From Staphylococcus sp. M0911 (GTDB lineage Bacteria; Bacillota; Bacilli; Staphylococcales; Staphylococcaceae), in contig NZ_CP022881.1 in the NCBI RefSeq assembly GCF_003491325.1, forward strand, positions 992,001 to 1,056,000: a stretch of 64,000 nucleotides of DNA, given 5' to 3'. A program made the translations under genes and the position numbers. Under the pieces are notes generated by a model. That model was given only the letters and a program-made list of their open reading frames with translations. It was not told the origin of the DNA and ran no database searches. Shown in pieces: positions 1 to 8,663 of the stretch; within the stretch, counting starts at the first letter, position 1; each line of letters starts with the position of its first letter.

Positions 1-1
1 A

Positions 2-325
2 TTTCCATTAGCACTAGGCGCATTATACTTACCGGTTTTATTTAAAATAGTACAATTACAGTTAAATCTTTCGAATGGTTTAATTGATGAGGTCAGTGCG
101 CAAACATTTATTAAAAGTAATCAATCTGGCATTATCATCAGTGTCATTTGTTGTTTGGCTATTACTGGTATTTTAATGTATACATTAGATGATTTCTATA
201 ATAGCTTAACAGGTATTTTAAGTATCTTAATTAAAGTAAGTCCATTTACAATTATAATTAGTGCGATTCTATATATTTTAACTGCAATTGCAACGGTTCA
301 AGCAACAAAACAAAAATTTCAATAA
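2..325 (+). CDS. C-terminal part of an integral membrane protein (start lies before the window)
   Basis: An open frame enters from the left edge and ends at TAA 323-325, giving 107 residues. It holds two long hydrophobic stretches (around SGIIISVICCLAITGILMY and PFTIIISAILYILTAIATV) separated by a short polar loop, and ends in a basic tail ATKQKFQ. This is the C-terminal end of a polytopic membrane protein, possibly a permease. The family cannot be named from this fragment. A terminator follows 10 bp after the stop, so it is the last gene of its transcript and separate from fumC. Confidence 0.75.
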   Translation, partial: FPLALGALYLPVLFKIVQLQLNLSNGLIDEVSAQTFIKSNQSGIIISVICCLAITGILMYTLDDFYNSLTGILSILIKVSPFTIIISAILYILTAIATVQATKQKFQ

Positions 326-335
326 TTTACATTTT

Positions 336-380
336 AACTCTAGTTTTTGTAGTGAATTGCTATTAGAAACTAGAGTTTTT
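336..380 (+). terminator. Rho-independent terminator of the upstream membrane gene
   Basis: AACTCTAGTTT pairs with AAACTAGAGTT across a loop and is followed by a T run. It separates the partial membrane gene from fumC. Confidence 0.8.
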
Positions 381-396
381 GTATTTGAAAAATATA

Positions 397-410
397 TGTA
401 AACGTTTTAC
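397..410 (+). promoter_or_regulatory. cre-like site (CcpA operator) upstream of fumC
   Basis: TGTAAACGTTTTAC agrees closely with the catabolite responsive element consensus TGWAARCGYTWNCW. It lies 70 bp before the fumC start, where CcpA could repress a TCA-cycle gene in glucose. Binding is inferred from the motif only. Confidence 0.6.
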
Positions 411-479
411 TTCTAAATTGATATGACAAATTAAATAGTGATATACTAGGATTAACAATGATAATAAGGGGAGAAAAAA

Positions 480-1865
480 ATGTCAGTACGTATTGAACAT
501 GATACATTTGGAGAAATTGAAGTACCTGCAGATAAATATTGGGGTGCTCAAACAGAAAGAAGTAAACGAAACTTCCCAGTAGGTAAAGAGAAAATGCCTA
601 TTGAAGTTGTATACGGATTTGCTCAACTTAAAAGAGGTGCTGCATTAGCTAACAACGAGTTAGGGAAATTAAGTGATGCTAAAAAAGATGCTATCGTCTA
701 TGCTTGTGATAAAATTCTAAATGGTGAATTAGACGAACATTTCCCATTAGTTGTTTGGCAAACAGGAAGCGGTACACAAAGTAATATGAATGTGAATGAA
801 GTAGTTAGTTATGTAGCTAATGAATATTTAAAAGAACATCAAAGTGATGAATCAATCCATCCGAATGATGATGTAAATAAATCTCAAAGCTCTAACGACA
901 CATTTCCAACAGCGATGCACGTTGCACTATATCACGAAGTTGAAACTAAATTAGAACCAGCGTTAAAACATTTACGCCAAACTTTCAAACAAAAAGAAGA
1001 TGAATTTGAATCTATTATTAAAATTGGTCGTACACATTTACAAGATGCGACACCAATTAAATTAGGACAAGAAATTAGTGGTTGGCGTTATATGTTAGAT
1101 AGATGTGAAACATTATTAAATGAATCTAAAAAGCATATACTAAACTTAGCAATTGGTGGTACTGCCGTAGGTACAGGAATCAATGCACATCCAGAGTTTG
1201 GAGACAAAGTTGCGAAATTTATCTCTGAAAACACAGGTTATGCATTTGTATCATCAGAAAACAAATTCCATGCATTAACGGCACATGATGAAGTTGTTCA
1301 ATTGCATGGTACATTAAAAGCACTAGCTGGCGATTTAATGAAAATTGCTAATGATGTAAGATGGTTAGCTTCAGGTCCAAGAGCAGGTTTAGCTGAAATT
1401 TCAATTCCTGAAAATGAACCAGGTTCTTCAATTATGCCAGGTAAAGTTAATCCAACACAATGTGAAATGTTAACAATGGTAGCAGTACAAGTGATGGGTA
1501 ATGACACTGCAGTAGGTATCGCAAGTTCACAAGGCAACTTTGAATTAAATGTATTTAAACCGGTCATTTTACACAATACATTACAATCAATTTACTTATT
1601 AGCAGATGGTATGGAAACATTTAATAATAACTGTGCCGTAGGTATTGAACCTATTGAGGAAAATATTGATAATTACTTAAATCAATCATTAATGTTAGTG
1701 ACTGCTTTAAATCCACATATTGGATATGAAAAAGCAGCCCAAATAGCTAAAAAAGCACATAAAGAGGGCTTAACACTTAAAGAATCAGCTATTCAATCAG
1801 GTTATGTTACTGAAGAACAATTTGAAGAATGGATTAAACCAGAAGATATGGTAGACCCGCACTAG
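480..1865 (+). CDS. fumC: Fumarate hydratase, class II
   Basis: Catalyses reversible hydration of fumarate to L-malate in the TCA cycle (cytosolic homotetramer, iron-independent). At 461 residues it has the usual class II length. The signature [11 protein letters not shown], the [11 protein letters not shown] segment, the [14 protein letters not shown] substrate-binding stretch and the [11 protein letters not shown] motif are all present. The ATG follows an AAGGGGAG ribosome binding site. It is monocistronic: terminators lie on both sides, and a cre-like element at 397-410 suggests carbon catabolite repression. Argininosuccinate lyase and aspartase share the fold, but the spacing and motifs are those of fumarase. 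Confidence 0.97.
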   Translation: MSVRIEHDTFGEIEVPADKYWGAQTERSKRNFPVGKEKMPIEVVYGFAQLKRGAALANNELGKLSDAKKDAIVYACDKILNGELDEHFPLVVWQTGSGTQSNMNVNEVVSYVANEYLKEHQSDESIHPNDDVNKSQSSNDTFPTAMHVALYHEVETKLEPALKHLRQTFKQKEDEFESIIKIGRTHLQDATPIKLGQEISGWRYMLDRCETLLNESKKHILNLAIGGTAVGTGINAHPEFGDKVAKFISENTGYAFVSSENKFHALTAHDEVVQLHGTLKALAGDLMKIANDVRWLASGPRAGLAEISIPENEPGSSIMPGKVNPTQCEMLTMVAVQVMGNDTAVGIASSQGNFELNVFKPVILHNTLQSIYLLADGMETFNNNCAVGIEPIEENIDNYLNQSLMLVTALNPHIGYEKAAQIAKKAHKEGLTLKESAIQSGYVTEEQFEEWIKPEDMVDPH

Positions 1866-1881
1866 TGCTAATATAATAATT

Positions 1882-1925
1882 AAAAGCTAGGAAGATTAAA
1901 TTACATTAATCTTCCTAGCTTTTTT
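1882..1925. terminator. Bidirectional terminator between fumC and the RluA gene
   Basis: AAAGCTAGGAAGATTAA pairs with TTAATCTTCCTAGCTTT, with an A run before and a T run after, so it can end both convergent transcripts. Confidence 0.9.
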
Positions 1926-2754
1926 ATGAAATATCATCATCTAAACTAACTGATATCCATTCTTTAGTTAATGGGTGTTCTAATTCGATTTTATAACTAT
2001 GTAATTCTAATTGTCTTAATGTTGAATCTCCGTATAATGGATCTCCAATGACAGGGTGTCCGATTTCTGCTAGATGTACACGAATTTGGTGTGTGCGTCC
2101 AGTATCTAATTTAATTTCTAACTCGCATACATTTTCTTTAATCATATTTGAAGATAAAATATGTGTGATCGCACGTTGACCTGTATTAGATATACGTTTC
2201 TTATTTGGATGAAACTTATCTTTACCAATGGGTTTATCAATTGTTTGGGGTTTGATAGGTAATAAGGCTTTAACATGTGCTTTATAGATGCGGGTGATAT
2301 CATTTTCTTCTAGCATTCTATCTAATATCTTTTTCATTAATGGATTTTTTGCCACAATTAATAAACCAACTGTTTCTTGGTCTAATCGATGTATAGTTTC
2401 TACATAATCACTATCAATAGTATAAATAAGATGATTCATTAAAGTATTACTTTCTTTTAAATCATTTGGATGTGTTTTGACACCTTTAGGTTTTAGCACA
2501 ATCGCAAAATCATCGTTTTCATAGTAAACTTGTGCGTAACGATAACTTGGTAAGTAATTACTTTTTTCTTCTGGTGTAGGTATAAATACTTCATCACCGG
2601 AATTGACCTTATCAGATAAACGACTTGTTTCTTTATTAATAGTAATATCTTTAGACATATTTAATAAATGTAAGTCTTTTTTAGGTAACTTTAAATCTTG
2701 GAAAATCTCTCTCAATGTATATTGATCATAATTTTCAGGTATTGTAAATTTCAT
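1924..2754 (-). CDS. RluA-family pseudouridine synthase
   Basis: Converts specific uridines in rRNA or tRNA to pseudouridine. The catalytic motif is IHRLDQETVGLLIVAKN, whose Asp is the nucleophile of the RluA/RluC/RluD class (HRLDxxTSG); here Val replaces the usual Ser next to the Gly. GRTHQIRVHLAEIGHPVIGDPLYG is the second family signature (read as two parts, GRTHQIRVH and GHPVIGDPLYG). An S4-like N-terminal segment (about residues 10-70) precedes the catalytic domain. The start has a GGAG site 6 bp upstream. It is convergent with fumC and diverges from airS. The target nucleotide cannot be read from the sequence. Confidence 0.92.
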   Translation of the reverse strand: MKFTIPENYDQYTLREIFQDLKLPKKDLHLLNMSKDITINKETSRLSDKVNSGDEVFIPTPEEKSNYLPSYRYAQVYYENDDFAIVLKPKGVKTHPNDLKESNTLMNHLIYTIDSDYVETIHRLDQETVGLLIVAKNPLMKKILDRMLEENDITRIYKAHVKALLPIKPQTIDKPIGKDKFHPNKKRISNTGQRAITHILSSNMIKENVCELEIKLDTGRTHQIRVHLAEIGHPVIGDPLYGDSTLRQLELHSYKIELEHPLTKEWISVSLDDDIS

Positions 2755-2840
2755 AAAATCCTCCTATAGTTACTCTTAATCATATCATAAAATGTATTAT
2801 TGCAATATAAAATCAAGTTAAATAATACCCTTTGCATCAC

Positions 2841-2860
2841 CGTCATGCGCCATAATGACG
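2841..2860. promoter_or_regulatory. Perfect inverted repeat CGTCAT-N8-ATGACG in the rluA-airS promoter region
   Basis: CGTCAT (2841-2846) and ATGACG (2855-2860) form a perfect 6-bp dyad with an 8-bp spacer, about 30 bp before a TATAAT at 2892-2897 that faces airS. The geometry suits a dimeric regulator; AirR itself is one candidate, by inference. Confidence 0.45.
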
Positions 2861-2931
2861 TTGAAATGTTTTTTTATATTACATGAAACGGTATAATAGA
2901 ATAGATATTCAAATTATTTTTGGAGGTAATT

Positions 2932-4044
2932 ATGGAAAAACCAACACGCATCGCTCTCCTTAAAGAAATTGCAGAATTTTTGAATGAAGAAACAGAAATA
3001 TATAGTATGATGCAAGGTGCAATTCAATCTTTGATAGAAGGAAGTGACTTTACGACGGGTTGGATTTTCTTTATCGATGATTTTGGCCATCATGAATTAG
3101 TTTCCAGTGTGAACTTGCCAGGAGCACTATCTAAAAATCAATGTCACTATATGACTGATGGATCATGTTGGTGTGTACGTGCCTATCAAAATGAAAAACT
3201 GACGAAAGCGTCTAATATCATTAATTGCTCAAGAATTAATTTAGCCAATCGTGCGCATTATGAAGAAACAGACGATATTACGCACCATGCAACAGTGCCA
3301 CTGAGATCTGGTGAAGAACAATTTGGTTTATTAAATGTTGCTACACCAAATAAAAGCCATTATAGTCAGGAAGATTTAGCACTATTAGAATCAGTGGCCT
3401 TTCAAATTGGTTCAGCTATCAAGCGTATAATGTTAACTGATAAAGAAAAAGAAAATGCTCGAATTAATGAAAGAAATCGGTTAGCTAGAGATTTACATGA
3501 TTCGGTTAATCAAATGTTATTTTCATTAAAATTAACTGCACATGCTGCCTATGGTATTTCAAACGAAGAAATGTCAAAAAAAGCCTTTAAAACAATTGAG
3601 GAAACAAGTCAAAATGCGGTTAATGAAATGCGTGCACTCATTTGGCAATTAAAACCTGTTGGATTAGAGCAAGGAATGTTACACGCACTGAATCATTATA
3701 GTGAATTGTTACAGTTGAATTTAACTGTTCATGTGGATGGATTGATCGATGTTACCAATGTCATTGAAGAAAATGTTTATCGTATGGTTCAAGAATGTCT
3801 AAACAATGTAAGAAAGCATGCGAAAACAAAAGAAGTTACTTTAACTTTAAAACAGACAAATGAAAAACTTTATGTGATTGTTCAAGACGAGGGAAAAGGA
3901 TTTGACAATACAAAGCAAATGTCTGATACATCGAATGGTTTAAAGCATTTACAACAACGTACAGATATTTTAAAAGGACGTCTACGTATCGATTCAAAGC
4001 CATTAAAAGGTACTCGTATTGAAATAGAAATACCATTGAACTAA
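2932..4044 (+). CDS. airS: Oxygen/redox-sensing histidine kinase AirS (YhcS)
   Basis: Sensor of the AirSR two-component system. The 370-residue protein has no membrane segment. An N-terminal GAF-like domain (about 20-165) holds four cysteines (71, 79, 81 and 99, in NQCHYM, GSCWC and NCSR) of the type that bind the [2Fe-2S] cluster in S. aureus AirS. A HisKA_3 dimerisation region follows, with the phospho-accepting His in LARDLHDSVNQMLFSLK, then a HATPase domain (VQECLNNVRKHAK, DEGKGFD). The ATG at 2932 is chosen over the in-frame TTG at 2920 because GGAGGT at 2922-2927 is well placed for it. It is co-transcribed with airR, 20 bp downstream. Confidence 0.92.
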   Translation: MEKPTRIALLKEIAEFLNEETEIYSMMQGAIQSLIEGSDFTTGWIFFIDDFGHHELVSSVNLPGALSKNQCHYMTDGSCWCVRAYQNEKLTKASNIINCSRINLANRAHYEETDDITHHATVPLRSGEEQFGLLNVATPNKSHYSQEDLALLESVAFQIGSAIKRIMLTDKEKENARINERNRLARDLHDSVNQMLFSLKLTAHAAYGISNEEMSKKAFKTIEETSQNAVNEMRALIWQLKPVGLEQGMLHALNHYSELLQLNLTVHVDGLIDVTNVIEENVYRMVQECLNNVRKHAKTKEVTLTLKQTNEKLYVIVQDEGKGFDNTKQMSDTSNGLKHLQQRTDILKGRLRIDSKPLKGTRIEIEIPLN

Positions 4045-4064
4045 TTATTTAAAGGAGTATAACG

Positions 4065-4688
4065 ATGAATAAAATCATATTAGTCGATGATCATCATATT
4101 GTAAGACAAGGCTTAGAATTTTTATTATCTACTGTAGAAGATATAGAGGTTGTACAAGGGTTTGCTGAAGGTAAACTATTTTTAGAATACCTAGAAAACA
4201 ATGAACAGCCGGATATTGTGTTATTAGATTTAGTTATGCCAGATATGAATGGTATTGAAATAACTGAGTATTTGAAAAAGCATTATCCTAACATTAAAAT
4301 TTTAGTGTTAACAAGTTATGTTGATGATGAACATGTCATTTCTGCCATAGAAAAAGGTGCTGATGGCTATGAAATGAAAGACGTCGAACCACAGAAACTT
4401 ATTGAAACGATTCATAATGTACTTAATGGGAAGCGAATCATTCATCCAGATGCAAAACATGTTATAGACTCTATGAGTTCTAAACCGCATTTTACAAATA
4501 AATTATCTAAAAGAGAAACAGAAGTACTTAAAGAAATGGTAAAAGGCAAAACAAACAAAGAAATTGCTAATACATTATTTGTATCCGAAAAAACAATTAA
4601 AACACATGTCAGTCATATCTTTAGTAAATTGCAAGTGAGCGATCGTACACAAGCTGCAATTTATGCTATGGAAAATAAACTGATTTAA
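4065..4688 (+). CDS. airR: NarL/LuxR-family response regulator AirR (YhcR)
   Basis: Partner regulator of AirS. The receiver domain has the acidic pair DDHH near the start, the phosphorylated Asp in DIVLLDLVMPDMNG and the conserved Lys near MKDVEPQKL. The C-terminal LuxR-type helix-turn-helix is LSKRETEVLKEMVKGKTNKEIA followed by LFVSEKTIKTHVSHI. Length 207 residues. An AAAGGAG site precedes the ATG, and the gap to airS is 20 bp, so they form an operon. In S. aureus this system adjusts respiration, nitrate metabolism and wall genes to oxygen; transfer of that role here is inference. Confidence 0.92.
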   Translation: MNKIILVDDHHIVRQGLEFLLSTVEDIEVVQGFAEGKLFLEYLENNEQPDIVLLDLVMPDMNGIEITEYLKKHYPNIKILVLTSYVDDEHVISAIEKGADGYEMKDVEPQKLIETIHNVLNGKRIIHPDAKHVIDSMSSKPHFTNKLSKRETEVLKEMVKGKTNKEIANTLFVSEKTIKTHVSHIFSKLQVSDRTQAAIYAMENKLI

Positions 4689-4868
4689 TTAAAAAAGTTA
4701 ATAGCAGTAAAAATTATGCTCAATTATTGATGGTTAAATAACTAAGTTTTTACAAATTATGTTAAAAATTTAAGTATTTTGATAATTTTGCCTTTAATAA
4801 AAATGAGCTTAAAACGAAATTGACTCTTTTATTTTCATTAAAAATATATTAAGATGTAATTTGTGTTT

Positions 4869-4897
4869 CAAGAAATGTGTATAATTGCAATTTCTTG
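4869..4897. promoter_or_regulatory. Inverted repeat over the promoter of the XRE regulator gene
   Basis: CAAGAAA (4869-4875) and TTTCTTG (4891-4897) flank a TATAAT (4880-4885), and a third half-site CAAGAAA lies at 4919-4925 next to the ribosome binding site. This is a good autoregulatory operator layout for the helix-turn-helix protein encoded just downstream. Confidence 0.5.
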
Positions 4898-4938
4898 TGT
4901 CCGGATATAAATTCTCTTCAAGAAAGGTAGATAATAGA

Positions 4939-5403
4939 ATGGATAGACAGAGTTTTACAGATTTAATTCAAACAAAATTTAAAATGGTTCGTATAGAAGC
5001 AGGATATACACAAGATACAATGGCTCAAACAATTGGACTTTCTAAAAAAACATTAGTTCAAATTGAAAAAGAACGTGTATTACCAAATTGGACAACATGT
5101 GTTTCAATTTGTGCGTTATTTAGAGATTCAGATGTTTTGAATAGCACGTTTGGTTGTGATCCATTAGAAATCGTCCAAACAATATCTAGAAATCATTGTG
5201 CTTATCCAAATCACTCAACAACTAGTGATATTTATTGGAATACAATTGAAACTAGAAGCGGTTATATTTTACAAAGTAATAAAGTTAGCAATATTTACCG
5301 TGTATTAAATCCTGAAAAACAACCTATTTTCGGCACTTCTAAAATGAGAGAAGCAGAAACTTATTTCAATAGAAATGCTAAAGAAGAACTAGTTCATATT
5401 TAA
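4939..5403 (+). CDS. XRE-family helix-turn-helix transcriptional regulator
   Basis: A 154-residue protein with an N-terminal Cro/CI-type helix-turn-helix at about residues 8-62 (MVRIEAGYTQDTMAQTIGL, SKKTLVQIEKERVLPNW) and a C-terminal part with no motif I recognise. The ATG at 4939 has GAAAGG at 4922-4927; an in-frame TTG further upstream would place the N-terminus inside the promoter. The gene stands alone, and its promoter carries inverted and direct CAAGAAA half-sites, which points to autoregulation (inference). A counterpart follows airSR in S. aureus. Target genes are unknown. Confidence 0.85.
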   Translation: MDRQSFTDLIQTKFKMVRIEAGYTQDTMAQTIGLSKKTLVQIEKERVLPNWTTCVSICALFRDSDVLNSTFGCDPLEIVQTISRNHCAYPNHSTTSDIYWNTIETRSGYILQSNKVSNIYRVLNPEKQPIFGTSKMREAETYFNRNAKEELVHI

Positions 5404-5411
5404 TTTTTCTC

Positions 5412-5458
5412 AAATAAGTGATAGTAGAATCTTAAAATGATTTAATCACTTATTTTTA
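5412..5458 (+). terminator. Terminator after the XRE regulator
   Basis: AATAAGTGAT pairs with ATCACTTATT and is followed by TTTATT. Confidence 0.75.
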
Positions 5459-5497
5459 TTAACATAGAAGATGTTTTAGTTATTGACTATACATATT

Positions 5498-5534
5498 AGC
5501 CTAGGCCGTCAACAAATGATGACTTAGGCTTTTA
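5498..5534 (+). terminator. Second hairpin, terminator-like
   Basis: AGCCTAGGCCGTCA pairs with TGATGACTTAGGCT (one mismatch) and is followed by TTTATTT. It may be a second terminator for the same gene or the end of a short transcript starting after 5458. Confidence 0.6.
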
Positions 5535-5677
5535 TTTGTACTGTGGGTAATTATAACGACTTATTTTAAGTTAGTTGGTAAATGAAAAAAGTTTTATAAG
5601 TATAAATTAACGAAACCTAAGGAAATTAAATGCTATAATAAATCATGATTTTTTATATTTTGAAGGGAGTCTATGTC

Positions 5678-6808
5678 ATGCATGCTTTGTTAATCATCTT
5701 ATTTATGATGGTGGTTGGTGCCGTTATTGGTGGGTTAACTAACGTCATAGCTATCAAAATGTTATTTCACCCGTTCAATCCATATTACATTTTTAAAATA
5801 AGAGTTCCATTCACACCAGGTTTAATTCCGAAAAGAAGAGATGAAATTGCAAATAAAATTGGTCAAGTTATTGAAGAACATTTGCTTACAGAAGATCTCA
5901 TGAGACAAAAATTAAATGATGGAAAAGCTAAAAGTACGATAAACGATATTATTTTAAAACAGATACAACAACTGAAAGCAGATGATATGACTATTCACTA
6001 TATTGCAGAAAAAGTTGATTTTAATATCGATTATTTTATAGAACATCAACTACACGAAGAAGTAGAATCAATGCTAATGAAATATTACAGGTCTCATCAA
6101 CAATCTACAGTTAAAGATGTATTACCTCAGGAATTAATTGAGTTGATTGAAGAAAGACTGAATGAAGTTGGTGATTTAATTTGTGAACGTGCACGTGTTT
6201 ATTTATCTTCACCAAAAGGTACGCACGACATCAACGATATGTTAGAAACATTCTTTAATGAAAAAGGTAAAATTGTAGGTCTATTACAAATGTTTATGAC
6301 ACGAGAGAGTATTGCTGATCGAATACAACAAGAATTAATTCGCTTAACAAATCATCCGAAAGCCAAATCAATTATTGATCAAGTGATCAATAATGAATTT
6401 GAAACATTAAAACAAAAGCAACTAGGTGAATTAGTATCAAATGAACAGTTTGAAAATATTGCTACAACTGCAACATCATTAATGATGACGCAATTTAATT
6501 TACAAGATAAAATAAGAAAACCTATTAATGAATTGGCACCTCAGTTTATTCATTATTTAGAAAACGAGTTGTCTAGCAAACTGACAGATATCATTATTAA
6601 TCAAGTATCAAACAATTTAACAACTATTATGCATAAAATTAATTTAAGACAACTTGTTGAAGATCAAATCAACACATTTGATTTAGACTATATAGAAAAA
6701 ATTATTATCGATATTGCTAATAAAGAATTAAAATTAATTATGTCATTAGGTTTTATACTTGGTGGTATTATAGGAATTTTCCAAGGTATAGTCGCAATCT
6801 TTGTCTAA
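5678..6808 (+). CDS. UPF0754/DUF445 membrane-anchored protein
   Basis: A 376-residue protein with a transmembrane segment at each end: residues 1-25 (LLIILFMMVVGAVIGGLTN) and the last 20 (LGFILGGIIGIFQGIVAIFV). In between is a long helical, soluble stretch. This is the architecture of the DUF445 family (B. subtilis YheB), whose function is unknown. The motif IKMLFHPFNPYY and the following PFTPGLIPKRRDEIA are family hallmarks. The ATG at 5678 is preferred over 5645 because GAAGGGAG sits 8 bp before it. It is followed by the ylbF-type gene after 69 bp without an obvious terminator, so they may be co-transcribed. Confidence 0.88.
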   Translation: MHALLIILFMMVVGAVIGGLTNVIAIKMLFHPFNPYYIFKIRVPFTPGLIPKRRDEIANKIGQVIEEHLLTEDLMRQKLNDGKAKSTINDIILKQIQQLKADDMTIHYIAEKVDFNIDYFIEHQLHEEVESMLMKYYRSHQQSTVKDVLPQELIELIEERLNEVGDLICERARVYLSSPKGTHDINDMLETFFNEKGKIVGLLQMFMTRESIADRIQQELIRLTNHPKAKSIIDQVINNEFETLKQKQLGELVSNEQFENIATTATSLMMTQFNLQDKIRKPINELAPQFIHYLENELSSKLTDIIINQVSNNLTTIMHKINLRQLVEDQINTFDLDYIEKIIIDIANKELKLIMSLGFILGGIIGIFQGIVAIFV

Positions 6809-6877
6809 CTAAATGATATGTGTTACATTTATTAAGAGTGTTGAAACACAAATTAACTCAAAGGAGTGCAATGAACA

Positions 6878-7222
6878 ATGGCAGTAAATTTATATGATTA
6901 TGCAAACCAATTAGAGCAAGCATTAAGAGATAGTGATGAATACAAAGCTATTAAAGATGCTTATGCTAAAGTAAAAGATAACGAAGAATCAAAAAAATTA
7001 TTTGATGAATTCCGTGAAACTCAAATGAATTTCCAACAAAAACAAATGCAAGGTGAAGAAATTCCTGAGGAAGACTTACAAAAAGCTCAAGAACAAGCTC
7101 AAGCAATTGAAAAAGATGAAAACATCTCTTCATTAATGCAAGCTGAACAAAAAATGAGTCAAGTATTCCAAGAAATCAACCAAATCATCGTTAAACCATT
7201 AGATGAAATTTACGCTGACTAA
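6878..7222 (+). CDS. YlbF/YmcA-family protein (UPF0342)
   Basis: A 114-residue all-helical, highly charged and Gln-rich protein ([50 protein letters not shown]). These match the YlbF/YmcA/YheA family; B. subtilis YheA is the closest type by length and by its neighbour YheB. YlbF and YmcA act with YaaT in an RNase Y-associated complex; whether this paralogue does is unknown. AAAGGAG precedes the ATG. A strong terminator follows. Confidence 0.88.
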   Translation: MAVNLYDYANQLEQALRDSDEYKAIKDAYAKVKDNEESKKLFDEFRETQMNFQQKQMQGEEIPEEDLQKAQEQAQAIEKDENISSLMQAEQKMSQVFQEINQIIVKPLDEIYAD

Positions 7223-7241
7223 TAGTTAGTTATTTATTCGT

Positions 7242-7277
7242 AGCTACAGTACTTATTAAGTGCTGTAGCTTTTTTTA
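7242..7277 (+). terminator. Terminator after the YlbF-family gene
   Basis: AGCTACAGTACTT pairs with AAGTGCTGTAGCT and is followed by seven T. Confidence 0.9.
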
Positions 7278-7466
7278 TATTATGAATGAATAACTATGTT
7301 CAACATCGACTGTTATGTTTCACATATGGTAAAATGATTAGATATAAAGGAATATTGTGACTGGATTTTTATTTGGTAATTAGAATACGAAATGTATCTT
7401 TATTATTTTAAATACATTTTAATTAACTTCAGTCATAAAGTGTCTTTAATAAGGAGAATAGAGCTT

Positions 7467-8663
7467 ATGGTTAAATTTATACATTGTGCGGATTTACATT
7501 TAGACAGTCCTTTTAAATCTAAAAGTCATTTGAGCCCCAATATATTTGAGGATGTTCAAAAAAGTGCGTATGAAAGTTTTCAACATATTGTTGATTTAGC
7601 ATTACAAAAAGAAGTAGATTTTATCATCATTGCTGGTGATTTATTCGATAAAGAAAATCGAACATTACGAGCTGAGGTGTTTTTAAAAGAGCAATTCGAA
7701 CGATTAGAAAAAGAACAAATTTTCGTTTACATTTGTCATGGTAATCATGATCCATTGTCAACAAAGATATCATCAAATTGGCCTAAAAATGTATCTGTAT
7801 TTTCAAACCAAGTAGAAACTTATCAAGCGATTACTAAAGATGGAGAGACAATTTTTATACATGGATTTAGTTATCAAAATGATGCAAGTTATGAGAATAA
7901 GATTGATAGCTTTCCATCTAGTCAGGGACAACAAGGTATACATATCGGGGTGCTACATGGTACTTATAGTAAGTCATCTGTTAAAGATAGATATACTGAA
8001 TTTAGACTAGAAGATTTAAATAGTAAATTGTACCATTATTGGGCGTTAGGTCACATACATGAAAGACAACAATTAAGTGACTTACCAGTTATTAATTATG
8101 CTGGTAATATTCAAGGTCGACATTTTAACGAAAAAGGTGAAAAAGGCTGTTTACTTATCCAAGGGGATAATTTAAAGCTCACTACACAATTCTATCCGAC
8201 ACAATCTATTAAATTTGAAGAAGCAACTATTGAAACTTCAGAAACAACTAAACAGGGCTTGTATGAAGCAATCCAAGCATTTAAAGATAAAGTACGAGAA
8301 GAAGGAAAAGCATTTTACCGCTTAAATGTCATTATCAATAGTGAATCAATGATGTCACCTCAAGATATATTACAAGTCGAAGAAATGATTACGGACTATG
8401 AAGAAAATGAAAAAGATTTTGTATTTATAGAGGATTTAAATTTAAAATATAAATCGAATGACGAGTCTCCATTAGTAAATGAGTTTTCAAATGATTTATT
8501 AAATGATAGAACAGTCTTCGATAAAGCAATGTCGGATTTATATTTAAATCCACGTGCTTCTAAATATTTAGATGACTATACAACTTTTGATAAAACAGAG
8601 CTAGTCAATCATGCTGAAGATTTATTAAAGGCAGACATGAGAGGTGAACAAAATGATAATTAA
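7467..8663 (+). CDS. yhaO: YhaO-type DNA metallophosphoesterase (SbcD/Mre11-like)
   Basis: A calcineurin-like phosphoesterase of the Mre11/SbcD class, predicted to cut DNA together with the SMC-like ATPase encoded next. Metal-binding motifs are in order: CADLHLDSPF (DxH), IIAGDLFDKENR (GDxxD), CHGNHDP (GNHD), LHGTYS and ALGHIHERQ (GHxH). Length 398 residues. The ATG at 7467 has AAGGAG at 7451-7456; the longer frame from 7392 lacks a site. Its end overlaps the start of yhaN by 11 bp, showing translational coupling. Confidence 0.92.
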   Translation: MVKFIHCADLHLDSPFKSKSHLSPNIFEDVQKSAYESFQHIVDLALQKEVDFIIIAGDLFDKENRTLRAEVFLKEQFERLEKEQIFVYICHGNHDPLSTKISSNWPKNVSVFSNQVETYQAITKDGETIFIHGFSYQNDASYENKIDSFPSSQGQQGIHIGVLHGTYSKSSVKDRYTEFRLEDLNSKLYHYWALGHIHERQQLSDLPVINYAGNIQGRHFNEKGEKGCLLIQGDNLKLTTQFYPTQSIKFEEATIETSETTKQGLYEAIQAFKDKVREEGKAFYRLNVIINSESMMSPQDILQVEEMITDYEENEKDFVFIEDLNLKYKSNDESPLVNEFSNDLLNDRTVFDKAMSDLYLNPRASKYLDDYTTFDKTELVNHAEDLLKADMRGEQNDN

